From contig NZ_JFHD01000001.1 in NCBI RefSeq assembly GCF_000698575.1, forward strand, positions 186,001 through 250,000: a DNA stretch of 64,000 nt. The letters are read 5' to 3'. Positions 46,424 through 54,195 of the stretch are shown piece after piece. Both the position numbers and the translations under genes were made by a program. How positions within the stretch are numbered: position 1 is the first letter of the stretch; every line of letters begins with the position of its first letter. The DNA is from Caballeronia zhejiangensis. GTDB taxonomy: Bacteria > Pseudomonadota > Gammaproteobacteria > Burkholderiales > Burkholderiaceae. The notes under the pieces are model-generated. The model searched no databases, was not told the DNA's origin, and worked only from the letters and a program-made list of their open reading frames with translations.

Positions 46424-47245
46424 GTGGATACGGCCAGATCGCTCGGCGATTTTCTGCGCAGCCGGCGCACGCGTCTCGATCCGGCGAGCTTCGGTTTCGC
46501 CGGACGCCGCCGCACGCCCGGCCTGCGCCGCGAAGAGGTCGCCCAGCGCGCGAACATCAGTCCGACCTGGTACACGTGGCTGGAGCAGGGACGCGGCGGC
46601 GCGCCGTCGGCCGATGTGCTGGAGCGCATCTGCGGCGCGCTGTTGCTCACCGATGCCGAGCGCGAGCATCTCTTCATGCTCGGGCTGGGACGGCCGCCGG
46701 AAGTCCGTTACCGGTCCGCCGATGGCGTCAGTCCGCGGCTTCAGCGTCTGCTCGATTCGCTGCAGACGAGCCCGGCTATCGTCAAGACGCCGACGTGGGA
46801 TGTCGTCGCGTGGAATCGCGCCGCGGCCGTCGTGCTGACCGATTACGGCACGCTGCCGCCCGGAGGGCGCAATATCCTGCGATTCCTGTTCCGCAATCCC
46901 GATGTCCGCGCGCGGCAGCACGACTGGGACAGCGTCGCGCGCTTCGTCGTCGGCGCGTTCCGGGCGGATGTGGCGCGCGCGGGGCTGGTGTCGGAAGTCG
47001 GCGAGCTCGTCGAAGAGCTTCGGCACGCGAGTCCCGAATTCGACGCGCTCTGGCGCGACAACGACGTCCACAGCCACGAAGAAGGCGGCGGCATCAAGCG
47101 TCTGATGCATCCGGCGCTCGGATCGGTCGAGCTGGAATATTCGGCGTTTTCCGTCGATGGCCGGCCGGATCTCGGCATGATCGTCTACACGCCCGTCGAC
47201 CGCGCGATGGCCGAGCGGATCGGCCAGCTCGCCGCGAGCGCGTGA
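46424..47245 (+). CDS. Helix-turn-helix regulator with MmyB-like sensor domain
   Basis: A 273-residue regulator from GTG 46424. Residues 5-80 are an XRE-type helix-turn-helix (RRTPGLRREEVAQRANISPT, WYTWLEQGRG), and the rest matches MmyB-like ligand-binding domains (VVAWNRAAAVVLTDY, VYTPVD). It is divergent from an SDR gene and followed by a convergent SDR gene, the usual genomic setting for regulators of oxidoreductases. Confidence 0.88.
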   Translation: MDTARSLGDFLRSRRTRLDPASFGFAGRRRTPGLRREEVAQRANISPTWYTWLEQGRGGAPSADVLERICGALLLTDAEREHLFMLGLGRPPEVRYRSADGVSPRLQRLLDSLQTSPAIVKTPTWDVVAWNRAAAVVLTDYGTLPPGGRNILRFLFRNPDVRARQHDWDSVARFVVGAFRADVARAGLVSEVGELVEELRHASPEFDALWRDNDVHSHEEGGGIKRLMHPALGSVELEYSAFSVDGRPDLGMIVYTPVDRAMAERIGQLAASA

Positions 47246-47249
47246 CGCT

Positions 47250-47951
47250 TCAGAACTTCTCCACCCACGGCCGCAGCTCGATTTCCCACGTCCACGCGCT
47301 GCGATGCTGGCGCAGCACATCGAGATAGGTTTGCGCGATGGCGTCGGGATCGAGCGTGCTGTCCGGCGCGTCGGGCGGATCGGCGCGATGTTCGGCGCGC
47401 ACGCCGCCGTCGATCACGAAATGCGCGACGTGAATGCCCTTCGGCGCCAGTTCGCGCGCGGCGCTTTGTGCGAGGCCGCGCAACGCGAACTTGCCCATCG
47501 CGAAGGGCGCGGACAGCGCGAAACCCTTGACGCCCGCCGTCGCGCCCGTCAGCAGGATCGCGCCTTTGCCGGCGGGAATCATGCGGCGCGCGGCCTGCTG
47601 GACGGCGTGAAACGCGCCGAGCGCCGAGACGGCGACAGCCTGCGCGACTTCTTCGGCATCGAGTTCCGCGATGGGTCCGCGCACGCGCCCGCTCGCGTTG
47701 TAGATGACGATTTCCGGCGCGCCGATGCGGGCTTCGGTCTGGGCGAAGAGCGTTTCGATCTGACCGGCATCGGATGCATCGACGGGTAGCGCGATGGCGC
47801 CGGTTTCATCGACGAGCGCCGCGAGCTTTTCGACATTGCGCGCCGCGATGACAACCGGAATGTTTTCGGCGCGCAGACGCCGCGTAAGAGAGCCGCTGAT
47901 GCCTGGCCCGGCACCGACGATGAGGGCGCTGCGGTAGGGAAGTGTGCTCAT
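47250..47951 (-). CDS. Short-chain dehydrogenase/reductase-family protein with Phe at the catalytic Tyr position
   Basis: A 233-residue classical-SDR-size protein. The nucleotide motif is LIVGAGPGISGSLTRRL (GxxxGxG) and YNASGRVRGP replaces the NNAG motif. The active-site block reads LTGATAGVKGFALSAPFAMGK, where Phe stands at the usual Tyr of Tyr-x3-Lys. Such a change normally abolishes standard reductase chemistry, so it may have a different role. It converges with the MmyB-like regulator 4 bp away. Confidence 0.82.
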   Translation of the reverse strand: MSTLPYRSALIVGAGPGISGSLTRRLRAENIPVVIAARNVEKLAALVDETGAIALPVDASDAGQIETLFAQTEARIGAPEIVIYNASGRVRGPIAELDAEEVAQAVAVSALGAFHAVQQAARRMIPAGKGAILLTGATAGVKGFALSAPFAMGKFALRGLAQSAARELAPKGIHVAHFVIDGGVRAEHRADPPDAPDSTLDPDAIAQTYLDVLRQHRSAWTWEIELRPWVEKF

Positions 47952-48057
47952 GGTTTCACGCTCGGACGAGAGGTGGAACCGATGATAACTGGGGTGGGAA
48001 ATCGGCGCGCGGACCGGCTGCTGCGGGGCTGTTTTTGATGAAAGTCGATGGGTTTCT

Positions 48058-48195
48058 CAGCGCGACGTGATCGTCCCTACATCCGGCGCGCTGACGAACG
48101 GTGGCACGCTCGCGGCGCAGCGGAATACGAGCGTCAATGCGGGCAGCGCAAGACCGATGCAGGTCATTGGCGCATCAGCAAAAAAGGGATTCTGA
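48058..48195 (+). pseudogene. Fragment of a filamentous-haemagglutinin-type exoprotein (TpsA), plus strand
   Basis: In one plus frame the sequence reads QRDVIVPTSGALTNGGTLAA and continues QRNTSVNAGS, the imperfect SGxLTNxGTL repeat style of FhaB/CdiA-like beta-helix exoproteins. The frame closes with a stop near 48195. No start or complete domain remains. It is an isolated remnant about 0.8 kb before an intact TpsB gene. Confidence 0.6.
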
Positions 48196-48364
48196 CTCGG
48201 CAACGCGGCGCGTGTCGGACGTTGGTGATCTGAACATCGTCAGCGTGCAGGATGTGACCACGAGCAGCGCGCATCGGAGCAGCGCGGGCGGCGGGTTCAC
48301 GATTCGTCAAGCGGAGGCAGCGCGAGCTTCGGCGCGCAGAACGCGTGTTGTATGCGCTTGATCG

Positions 48365-48600
48365 TGATCACGTAGATCCGTGATCACGGCCCTCGATGTC
48401 GCTGTACGTCAGCGTGCCAGTGTACTCAAGCTGTTCTGCGGTGCGTCCGCGGCACTTGCAATCACCGCGCCTTTCAGATCGATGTTGCCCTTCACATTGA
48501 CGTTAAAGCCGCCTTCGCCGGCCAGAATCTCGGCCCGCTGATTGACCTACGCATAGTCGCCGTCGGCGTGACGCGCGAGGCCGAACCGCAGCCGACAGCA
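48365..48600 (-). pseudogene. Fragment of a filamentous-haemagglutinin/CdiA-type exoprotein, minus strand, disrupted
   Basis: On the minus strand one frame reads VNQRAEILAGEGGFNVNVKG, then NIDLKGAVIASAADAPQNSL, and another frame continues TGTLTYSDIEGRDH. This is a recognisable FhaB/CdiA segment with one frameshift. A TAG upstream (GDYA-stop-VNQRAE) probably replaces CAG. Its orientation is opposite to the fragment at 48058, so the region was rearranged as well as eroded. Confidence 0.65.
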
Positions 48601-48992
48601 CGACGGAATGACTCTCAACGTCTGACCCGTATTGAAATGGTCCAACGATAGTCACAATCTTTTTCTGATTGAATGGAAAGATCAGGAAAGGATTATTTAC
48701 GGCCACGACGGAGACGGCGATAGTAAGAAGTTTCCGTCGGTCGTCCGAGAAGGCGAAGAAAAAGTAAAAGGACGGATCGTAGTTAATCAGAGCACGGCTC
48801 ATTCACCGGGCCGGGTTCAGGCGCTCATGAGCGTCGTTCATGGTGATGACGACGCTCTCTCCACGTCCGACACACGCATCAGCAGCGGCGTTCTGCTCGG
48901 CCTTGGTCGGGTAAGTCGCTCGGGTTTGGCGTATGGATGTTGTCGCCGCCCGCGACGGTTTTTTTGTTCCATTCAGACCTAGAAGTTAGTTG
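48601..48992. other. Region before the TpsB gene, no confident gene
   Basis: About 390 bp. A minus-strand frame ending at 48803-48805 reads TYPTKAEQNAAADACVGRGE and onward to HERLNPAR, about 55 residues, with coding-like composition but no clear start; it may be a small gene or a remnant. The rest is moderately AT-rich and presumably contains the TpsB promoter. Confidence 0.3.
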
Positions 48993-50765
48993 ATGATTTA
49001 CCGAAAAAGGCTTGCGGCTCTGTCGTTCACAGCCCTGATGTCGCTCGCAGCAAATGCGCAGCAAATTCCATTCACAGACGAAGCCGCCGCCGCGCGCGCG
49101 AATGCGATACAGGATCAGCAAATCCAGCAACAACGCGAGGCACAGCAACGCGAATCGGCGATTCGAGCGCCGGCCGTGCGCTCGGAAATCCCTGACGAAA
49201 AGCGATATCCGTTGCTTCCTTCAGAGACGCCGTGCTTTCGCATCGACGCCTTCGAGCTCGATGTGCCGCAAACGCTGCCCGAGCCGATTCGGAAGCAGGG
49301 CGCATCATCGCTGCCGCTCGATCCGTTCGCGTTCGCCCGCGAGTGGCTCGACCACTACAAAGGTCAATGCATCGGCAAGGACGGCGTGAACGTACTGACC
49401 AAGGCGCTTCAGCAGGCAATCCTGAGCCGCGGACTGATCACGACGCGTGTGCTGCTGCCCGAACAGGACCTGTCGACCGGCACGCTCAAGTTCGCTCTGA
49501 TCCCCGGCGTGATCCGCGAATTGCGCTTTGCCGATCCCAACACGTCGGGCACATGGAAGACCGCTTTTCCGGCGCGTCCCGGCGACGTGCTGAACCTGCG
49601 CGATCTCGAGCAAGGCCTCGAGCAGATGAAGCGCGTCGCGAGCCAGGACGTCGACATGAAGGTCGATCCGACCAGCTCGCCCGGTGAGAGCGATGTCGTC
49701 ATCACCGTCAAGCGCGCCAAGCCTTGGACGTTCGTCGCCTCTGTCGACAACTCCGGCAGCCGTGCAACCGGCAAGTGGCAAGGCAACGTCAGCCTGGGCA
49801 TCGACAATCTTCTTGGACTGAACGACATCCTGAGCGTAGGCGCGAATCAGGACCTGTACTTCGACGACAAGACTTTGGGCTCGCACGGCTTCAACGGTTC
49901 CTACTCGATCCCATGGGGCTATTGGACCGCGACGCTGTATGGCAACACGAACACTTACTATCAGCAGATCGCCGGTGTGAATCAATCGTTCGTGTCGAGC
50001 GGCAATTCGCAGAGCGCGGGGCTCAAACTGCAGCGCGTGCTGCGCCGCAGCCAGAGCGACGTGCTCAGCAGCTATATGCAACTCTCGAAGCGCTTCGGTG
50101 CGAGCTTCATCGAAGACACGGAGATCGGGCTACAGCGACGCAACAATACTTTCCTCGAACTGGGACTGACCGATCGACATTACTTCGGCGGTGCACAGTT
50201 CGACGCGACATTGGCGTATCGCCAAGGCATCGGTGGTCTGGGCGCGAGACCCGATCCGGAACCGGATCCTTACTCCATATCCACGCGCGCACCGACCTAC
50301 CGCTTCAAGATGGCCGTGCTCGATATGAACCTGTCGATGCCGTTTGCCGTTGCGAAGCAAAGCTTCCGCTACGTGACGACCGTACACGGGCAATACACCA
50401 ACGATCAGCTTTACTACATCGACGACCTGACGATCGGCAGCCGCTACACCGTGCGCGGCTTCGACGGCGAACAAATGTTGGCCGCAGAAAAAGGCTTCTA
50501 CTGGCGCAACGAATTGCAGATGCCGATCGGACAGACGCGCCAGTCGCTCTACGTCGGCGTGGATTACGGTCGCGTGTTCGGCCCGAATACCGAGTTTCTC
50601 GCGGGCACGCAGCTCGTCGGCGCGGTGATCGGCGTTCGCGGCGGCATTCCGTCGAAGTACGCTGGGTTCAGCTATGACTTCTTCGCGGGCACGCCGATTT
50701 ACAAGCCGTCTTCACTCGAGACATCGCGCGTGACGGTCGGATTTCAGATGACCGCGCAATTCTGA
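48993..50765 (+). CDS. TpsB outer-membrane transporter of two-partner secretion (ShlB/FhaC/HecB family)
   Basis: A 590-residue outer-membrane protein: Sec signal (residues 1-23, LSFTALMSLAANAQQ), a Gln/Arg-rich linker to about residue 70, POTRA regions (CFRIDAFELDVPQ; VLTKALQQAILSRGLITTRV), and a 16-strand barrel with the family motif VRGFDGEQMLAAEKGFYWRN near residue 490. The C-terminus ends in Phe (TVGFQMTAQF) as BAM substrates do. It would export a TpsA exoprotein, but only decayed TpsA-like pieces are nearby. The next gene is a lipoprotein 67 bp downstream. Confidence 0.93.
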   Translation: MIYRKRLAALSFTALMSLAANAQQIPFTDEAAAARANAIQDQQIQQQREAQQRESAIRAPAVRSEIPDEKRYPLLPSETPCFRIDAFELDVPQTLPEPIRKQGASSLPLDPFAFAREWLDHYKGQCIGKDGVNVLTKALQQAILSRGLITTRVLLPEQDLSTGTLKFALIPGVIRELRFADPNTSGTWKTAFPARPGDVLNLRDLEQGLEQMKRVASQDVDMKVDPTSSPGESDVVITVKRAKPWTFVASVDNSGSRATGKWQGNVSLGIDNLLGLNDILSVGANQDLYFDDKTLGSHGFNGSYSIPWGYWTATLYGNTNTYYQQIAGVNQSFVSSGNSQSAGLKLQRVLRRSQSDVLSSYMQLSKRFGASFIEDTEIGLQRRNNTFLELGLTDRHYFGGAQFDATLAYRQGIGGLGARPDPEPDPYSISTRAPTYRFKMAVLDMNLSMPFAVAKQSFRYVTTVHGQYTNDQLYYIDDLTIGSRYTVRGFDGEQMLAAEKGFYWRNELQMPIGQTRQSLYVGVDYGRVFGPNTEFLAGTQLVGAVIGVRGGIPSKYAGFSYDFFAGTPIYKPSSLETSRVTVGFQMTAQF

Positions 50766-50832
50766 CGCGCGATCGACCTCGGGCTGCATTGCATGGTCAA
50801 GACACTGCGGCCCAAATAACAAAGGAGAAAAC

Positions 50833-51825
50833 ATGGCCAACGAGAAGAGTCTGACGCTCGCGTCGATTCATTCGACAGCGAAGGCGCTCACTGCCGGACT
50901 GCTGCTCGCGCTCGCCGCATGTGGAGGCGGAAGCGGCAGCGGACTCTCGGCTGTCGAGAACAACGGCAACGGGGCGACGGGAGGGACATCGTCGAATTCG
51001 GCGGATACGGCATCGACTTCATCGGACGCGCCCACATCATCCAGTACGGCCGCGAGCTTCTTTAACAGCATCTTCTTGAAGGACAGCGGCAGCGGCTTCT
51101 ATCAGTTCGATGCGAACTATCCCGGCAGCGGAGGCTACACGCCCGTCGCTTCGGGCAGAACCCGGTTCTACGTCGACAGTGATAGCGACGACAACTTCAT
51201 CGCAGAGACCACAACGATAGCGGGCGCATATACGCAAGACTATGAGACGCAGCTGTATATCACGGCGGAAGGTGCGTTCACGTCGCGATCGAGCCCCTAC
51301 ATCCATTTCGGTTCGAACTCGAAGATCTTCCAGAAGCTATCGCAAGGTTATGAGCTCGGCATGCGAGGCATGTCGACGGCCTTGGAGCGAATCACGATCA
51401 AATTGGACGACGTATCGGGTCTGCCGATCTCGGATGCCATTCGCAAGGACGAGGGTCCGGCCATCAACGGACTGCCGTTTCTGCTTGCCGCCGACAAATC
51501 GCCGATGCCGAAGGGATCCATCATCTATCAGTTGCCGTACACGGTCGTGACCACGCACTTGTGGGCGAACCTGACAAAGGGGAAGGATCCGTTTGCGTCT
51601 CTGGAGGAGATCCAGGCCAGGACCGGAGGGGCCATCCAATCGTTGGGCGGCTATCGCTATCTGCAGCCCGCGCCGAACAGCATGATTCATATCGAGTACG
51701 ACGGGGCTCTGTACCACGGTGAACTGGTGAAGGCCGGTGACATCCACGATGTCGTTCCGGCTGCGTATAACAGCATTGCCGCGGATTTCATCGCGCAGCG
51801 CGAGGCAGTTGCGCTCGCAAAGTAG
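50833..51825 (+). CDS. Lipoprotein of unknown function downstream of TpsB
   Basis: A 330-residue protein with a lipobox (LLLALAACGGG, Cys at about residue 30), then a Gly/Ser/Thr/Asn-rich linker of about 45 residues, then a globular domain (FLKDSGSGFYQFDANYPGSG, YITAEGAFTSRSSPYIHFGS, PYTVVTTHLWANLTKGKDPF). AAAGGAG precedes the ATG. I do not recognise the domain. Its position 67 bp after TpsB suggests a role on the cell surface, perhaps as an accessory or substrate of that transporter. It converges with the peptide gene cluster. Confidence 0.8.
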   Translation: MANEKSLTLASIHSTAKALTAGLLLALAACGGGSGSGLSAVENNGNGATGGTSSNSADTASTSSDAPTSSSTAASFFNSIFLKDSGSGFYQFDANYPGSGGYTPVASGRTRFYVDSDSDDNFIAETTTIAGAYTQDYETQLYITAEGAFTSRSSPYIHFGSNSKIFQKLSQGYELGMRGMSTALERITIKLDDVSGLPISDAIRKDEGPAINGLPFLLAADKSPMPKGSIIYQLPYTVVTTHLWANLTKGKDPFASLEEIQARTGGAIQSLGGYRYLQPAPNSMIHIEYDGALYHGELVKAGDIHDVVPAAYNSIAADFIAQREAVALAK

Positions 51826-51833
51826 TGAAGAAA

Positions 51834-51862
51834 GGAGAAGGAAGCACAATTGTTCCTTCTCC
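51834..51862. terminator. Bidirectional terminator, GGAGAAGGAA family, after the lipoprotein and after peptide A
   Basis: Arms GGAGAAGGAA (51834-51843) and TTCCTTCTCC (51853-51862) enclose a 9-nt loop. The same arm sequence ends the other two peptide transcription units (53144 and 53848). Confidence 0.8.
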
Positions 51863-51886
51863 CGTCGACGGTGCTGCTTCAGTTCT

Positions 51887-52144
51887 TCACGCTTTCACGC
51901 CGTGCAGCAGGCTGCCGATGGCGTCGAGCGACTTCGTCACGTTGGTCAGATCGACCTTGGTGTACTGCGATGCATCGACCTGCGTCACCGGCGCCACGTT
52001 GATCTGCGGGCTCGCGAACGCGAAGCCCGTGATCGAGTTGGCGTTGATGCCGTTGTTCTGGAAGATGCTCGCGCCGCCGACGATGGCGCCCATTTCAGCG
52101 CGACCAAGTTCCTTGCTGACGGCGAGGTTTTCGATTCTCAACAT
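51887..52144 (-). CDS. Peptide A: 85-residue double-glycine-leader peptide
   Basis: Starts at ATG 52144 after AGGAGAG. Residues 1-24 are a leader of the double-glycine type (VSKELGRAEMGAIVGG). The remaining 61 residues start ASIFQNNGINANSITGF and contain NVAPVTQVDAS and KVDLTNVTKSL. There are no Cys or Trp residues. It is the most diverged of six paralogues and is last in the C-B-A unit. The function is unknown; the leader resembles bacteriocin/RiPP-type precursors. Confidence 0.85.
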   Translation of the reverse strand: MLRIENLAVSKELGRAEMGAIVGGASIFQNNGINANSITGFAFASPQINVAPVTQVDASQYTKVDLTNVTKSLDAIGSLLHGVKA

Positions 52145-52182
52145 GATGTCTCTCCTGATGACGTGAATGGCTGTGTGAGGGC

Positions 52183-52440
52183 TTACAGCTTCACGCCGCC
52201 GAGCACGCTGCCAACCGCATCGATCGACTTCGTGACGTTGGTCAGATCGACGTTCGTGTGCGTCGAGGCATCGACTTGCGTGACGGGCGCGACGTTGGTC
52301 TGCGGGCTGGCGAACGAGAAGCCGCCGTTGACATTGGCGTTGACGCCGTTGTTCTGGAAGATGCTGGAGCCGCCGACGATAGCGCCCATTTCTTCACGGT
52401 CGAGTTCTTTGCTGACTGCGAGGGATTCGATCTTCAACAT
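52183..52440 (-). CDS. Peptide B: 85-residue double-glycine-leader peptide
   Basis: Starts MLKIESLAVSKELDREEMGA at 52440 and has GG at positions 23-24. The core begins SSIFQNNGVNANVNGGF and ends SIDAVGSVLGGVKL. The N-terminal two-thirds is nearly identical to peptide E, but the last third differs, ending like D and A rather than C, E and F. This suggests recombination between paralogues. It lies 38 bp upstream of A and 43 bp downstream of C. Confidence 0.85.
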   Translation of the reverse strand: MLKIESLAVSKELDREEMGAIVGGSSIFQNNGVNANVNGGFSFASPQTNVAPVTQVDASTHTNVDLTNVTKSIDAVGSVLGGVKL

Positions 52441-52483
52441 GATGGTTCTCCGCATGCGTGGATGATTGCGATGAGATGGGGAA

Positions 52484-52741
52484 TCAGAGTGCGACGCCGC
52501 CAAGCAGGCTGCCGACCGAAGCGAGCGACTTGGTGATGTTCTTCACGTCGACGTCGGTGTGTTGCGAGGCATCGACTTGCGTGACGGGCGCGACGTTCGT
52601 TTGCGGGCTGGCGAAGGAGAAGCCGCCGTTGACGTTGGCGTTGATGCCGTTGTTCTGGAAGATGCTGGAACCGCCGACGATGGCGCCCATTTCAGCACGG
52701 CCGAGTTCTTTGCTGACAGCGAGGTTGTCGATCTTCAACAT
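52484..52741 (-). CDS. Peptide C: 85-residue double-glycine-leader peptide, identical to F
   Basis: Starts MLKIDNLAVSKELGRAEMGA at 52741. The core carries NNGINANVNGGFSFASPQTN, QHTDVDVKNITKSL and the ending GSLLGGVAL. The protein is identical to peptide F at 54196. AGGAG stands a few bases before the ATG. It is the first gene of the C-B-A unit and is preceded by the conserved leader stem-loop (52771-52812). Confidence 0.87.
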   Translation of the reverse strand: MLKIDNLAVSKELGRAEMGAIVGGSSIFQNNGINANVNGGFSFASPQTNVAPVTQVDASQHTDVDVKNITKSLASVGSLLGGVAL

Positions 52742-52770
52742 GATGTAGCTCCTGACTTGGTTGGTTGGAT

Positions 52771-52812
52771 GAGCACCAATCGTTGCGCTCGCAGCTACAT
52801 ATGCGAGGGCTG
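52771..52812 (-). promoter_or_regulatory. Conserved leader stem-loop upstream of peptide C
   Basis: The block GAGCACCAATCGTTG, then the inverted pair CTCGCA (52788-52793) and TGCGAG (52802-52807), then GCTGTGCCA, is shared with the leaders of peptides D and F at the same distance (47-49 bases before the ATG). Only the 8-nt loop varies in D. It may be a 5'-UTR structure or an operator. Confidence 0.6.
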
Positions 52813-52855
52813 TGCCAGCGGCTACTAGAGGATCTGTTCGGTTAATGCAAGTCAT

Positions 52856-53143
52856 TGATCGACATACAAAATCGAGGTGCTCAAAGCAGATCTCTACGCG
52901 CAGTCCAGGTCGCTAATGGTCGCCGCCTGTCGGCCGTCCAAAAACAGATATTCGAAACATGTCTGGAGCCGGCGAACACGCATGGTAATCAGACACGCGA
53001 CGCGTTTCACGCCGCAAGAAGAGAGACGAAACTACGGAATACGAAGTATCGATGAAAAAGACGAACGGCGCTCGCATCGAGCGTTGGGTCGAAACTCGGG
53101 GAAGGAAGAACCGGCAGGAAGGGAGTACAGCGAAGAGAAGCAA
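52856..53143. other. Spacer between peptide units C-B-A and D
   Basis: About 290 bp with no supported gene. It is purine-rich on the plus strand toward its right end, with repeated GAAG/AAGG runs before the D terminator. It should contain the promoter of the C-B-A unit. Confidence 0.4.
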
Positions 53144-53172
53144 GGAGAAGGAAGCAGCGTTGTCCCTTCTCC
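53144..53172 (-). terminator. Terminator after peptide D, GGAGAAGGAA family
   Basis: Arms GGAGAAGG (53144-53151) and CCTTCTCC (53165-53172) form the stem, 17 bp beyond the stop of peptide D. The arm sequence matches those at 51834 and 53848. Confidence 0.7.
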
Positions 53173-53188
53173 CCTTGTAGACGATGCC

Positions 53189-53446
53189 TTACAGCTTTCC
53201 GCCCACGATCAGGCTGCCGACGGAATCAAGCGTCTTCGTCACGTTCGTCAGGTCGACGTTGGTGTGCGTCGAAGCATCGACTTGCGTGACGGGCGCGACG
53301 TTGGTCTGCGGGCTGGCGAACGAGAAGCCGCCGTTGTAGTTGGCGTTGATGCCGTTGTTCTGGAAGATGCTCGCGCCGCCGACGATGGCGCCCATTTCAG
53401 CACGACCGAGTTCTTTGCTAACGGCGAGGTTTTCGATCTTCAGCAT
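53189..53446 (-). CDS. Peptide D: 85-residue double-glycine-leader peptide, own transcription unit
   Basis: Starts MLKIENLAVSKELGRAEMGA at 53446 after AGGAGACAC. The core reads ASIFQNNGINANYNGGF and ends TLDSVGSLIVGGKL. It stands alone, with the shared leader stem-loop upstream and a GGAGAAGGAA-type hairpin downstream. A second GG near the C-terminus is particular to this copy. Confidence 0.86.
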   Translation of the reverse strand: MLKIENLAVSKELGRAEMGAIVGGASIFQNNGINANYNGGFSFASPQTNVAPVTQVDASTHTNVDLTNVTKTLDSVGSLIVGGKL

Positions 53447-53477
53447 GATGTGTCTCCTGGGACGGGTTGGGTTGGAC

Positions 53478-53524
53478 GAGCACCAATCGTTGCGCTCGCA
53501 TCTCCATATGCGAGAGCTGTGCCA
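53478..53524 (-). promoter_or_regulatory. Conserved leader stem-loop upstream of peptide D
   Basis: GAGCACCAATCGTTGCG is followed by CTCGCA (53495-53500), a diverged loop, and TGCGAG (53509-53514). The arms are unchanged relative to the C and F leaders while loop and flanks differ, which supports selection on the stem. Confidence 0.6.
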
Positions 53525-53847
53525 GAAGCGTCCGGATGTTGTCCGGTTAGGCCGATCCATTGAATAGCAAGGCTCACCGGGCATCTACAGCATCATTCAC
53601 GAACGAGCGGCGCATCGATTCGTCGGCTGCGCGATGACAGATCGCCGAACATGTCGGCGCACGACCGACGGTCCGCGTACACGAATGCGACGGGCTCAGT
53701 GAAACAGCCCATATCACATGCACGCGCCGTACAACGCTGGTGACAAAGCCACTTGCAGGCGATTGCCTTGGCGGAAAAAAGCCAAAAGAGGAGCGGCCTG
53801 GTCAATCCGCGCAGTGCGCGCGTGCGGCCTTCGGAACAATGACGAGA
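53525..53847. other. Spacer between peptide units D and F-E
   Basis: About 320 bp without a supported gene. It should hold the promoter of peptide D. I see no repeat or strong palindrome in it. Confidence 0.4.
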
Positions 53848-53879
53848 GGGAGAAGGAAACGTCGTCGGTTCCTTCTCCC
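53848..53879 (-). terminator. Terminator after peptide E, GGAGAAGGAA family
   Basis: Arms GGGAGAAGGAA (53848-53858) and TTCCTTCTCCC (53869-53879) form an 11-bp perfect stem with a 10-nt loop, just beyond the peptide E stop. Confidence 0.8.
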
Positions 53880-53894
53880 TTCGAGGGATGATGC

Positions 53895-54152
53895 TTACAG
53901 CTTCGCGCCGAGAATTTCGCTGCCGACCGTGGTGAGCGACTTCGTGATGTTCTTCACGTCGACGTCGATATGTTGCGACGCATCGACTTGCGTGACGGGC
54001 GCGACGTTGGTCTGCGGGCTGGCGAACGAGAAGCCGCCGTTGACATTGGCGTTGACGCCGTTGTTCTGGAAGATGCTGGAGCCGCCGACGATGGCGCCCA
54101 TTTCTTCACGGTCGAGTTCTTTGCTGACTGCGAGGGATTCGATCTTCAACAT
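53895..54152 (-). CDS. Peptide E: 85-residue double-glycine-leader peptide
   Basis: Starts MLKIESLAVSKELDREEMGA at 54152. The first 58 or so residues are the same as in peptide B. The end (QHIDVDVKNITKSLTTVGSE, then ILGAKL) resembles C and F. It is second in the F-E unit, 43 bp after F, and is followed by its own terminator. Confidence 0.86.
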   Translation of the reverse strand: MLKIESLAVSKELDREEMGAIVGGSSIFQNNGVNANVNGGFSFASPQTNVAPVTQVDASQHIDVDVKNITKSLTTVGSEILGAKL

Positions 54153-54195
54153 GATGGTTCTCCGGATGCGTGGATGATTGCGATGAGATGGGGAA

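Larger units (their letters stand above)
52269..52845. repeat. 577-bp direct duplication, copy 1
   Basis: This block is repeated at 53981-54557 (offset 1712 bp) with only two differences that I can see (A52381/G54093 and C52453/G54165). It covers most of peptide B, all of C and the whole leader of C. The near-identity points to a recent duplication or gene conversion. Confidence 0.85.

Noticed and set aside
48803..48979. A small minus-strand gene ending in HERLNPAR before TpsB
   Set aside because: The frame looks coding-like but has no clear start, and its similarity to any family is too weak to call.
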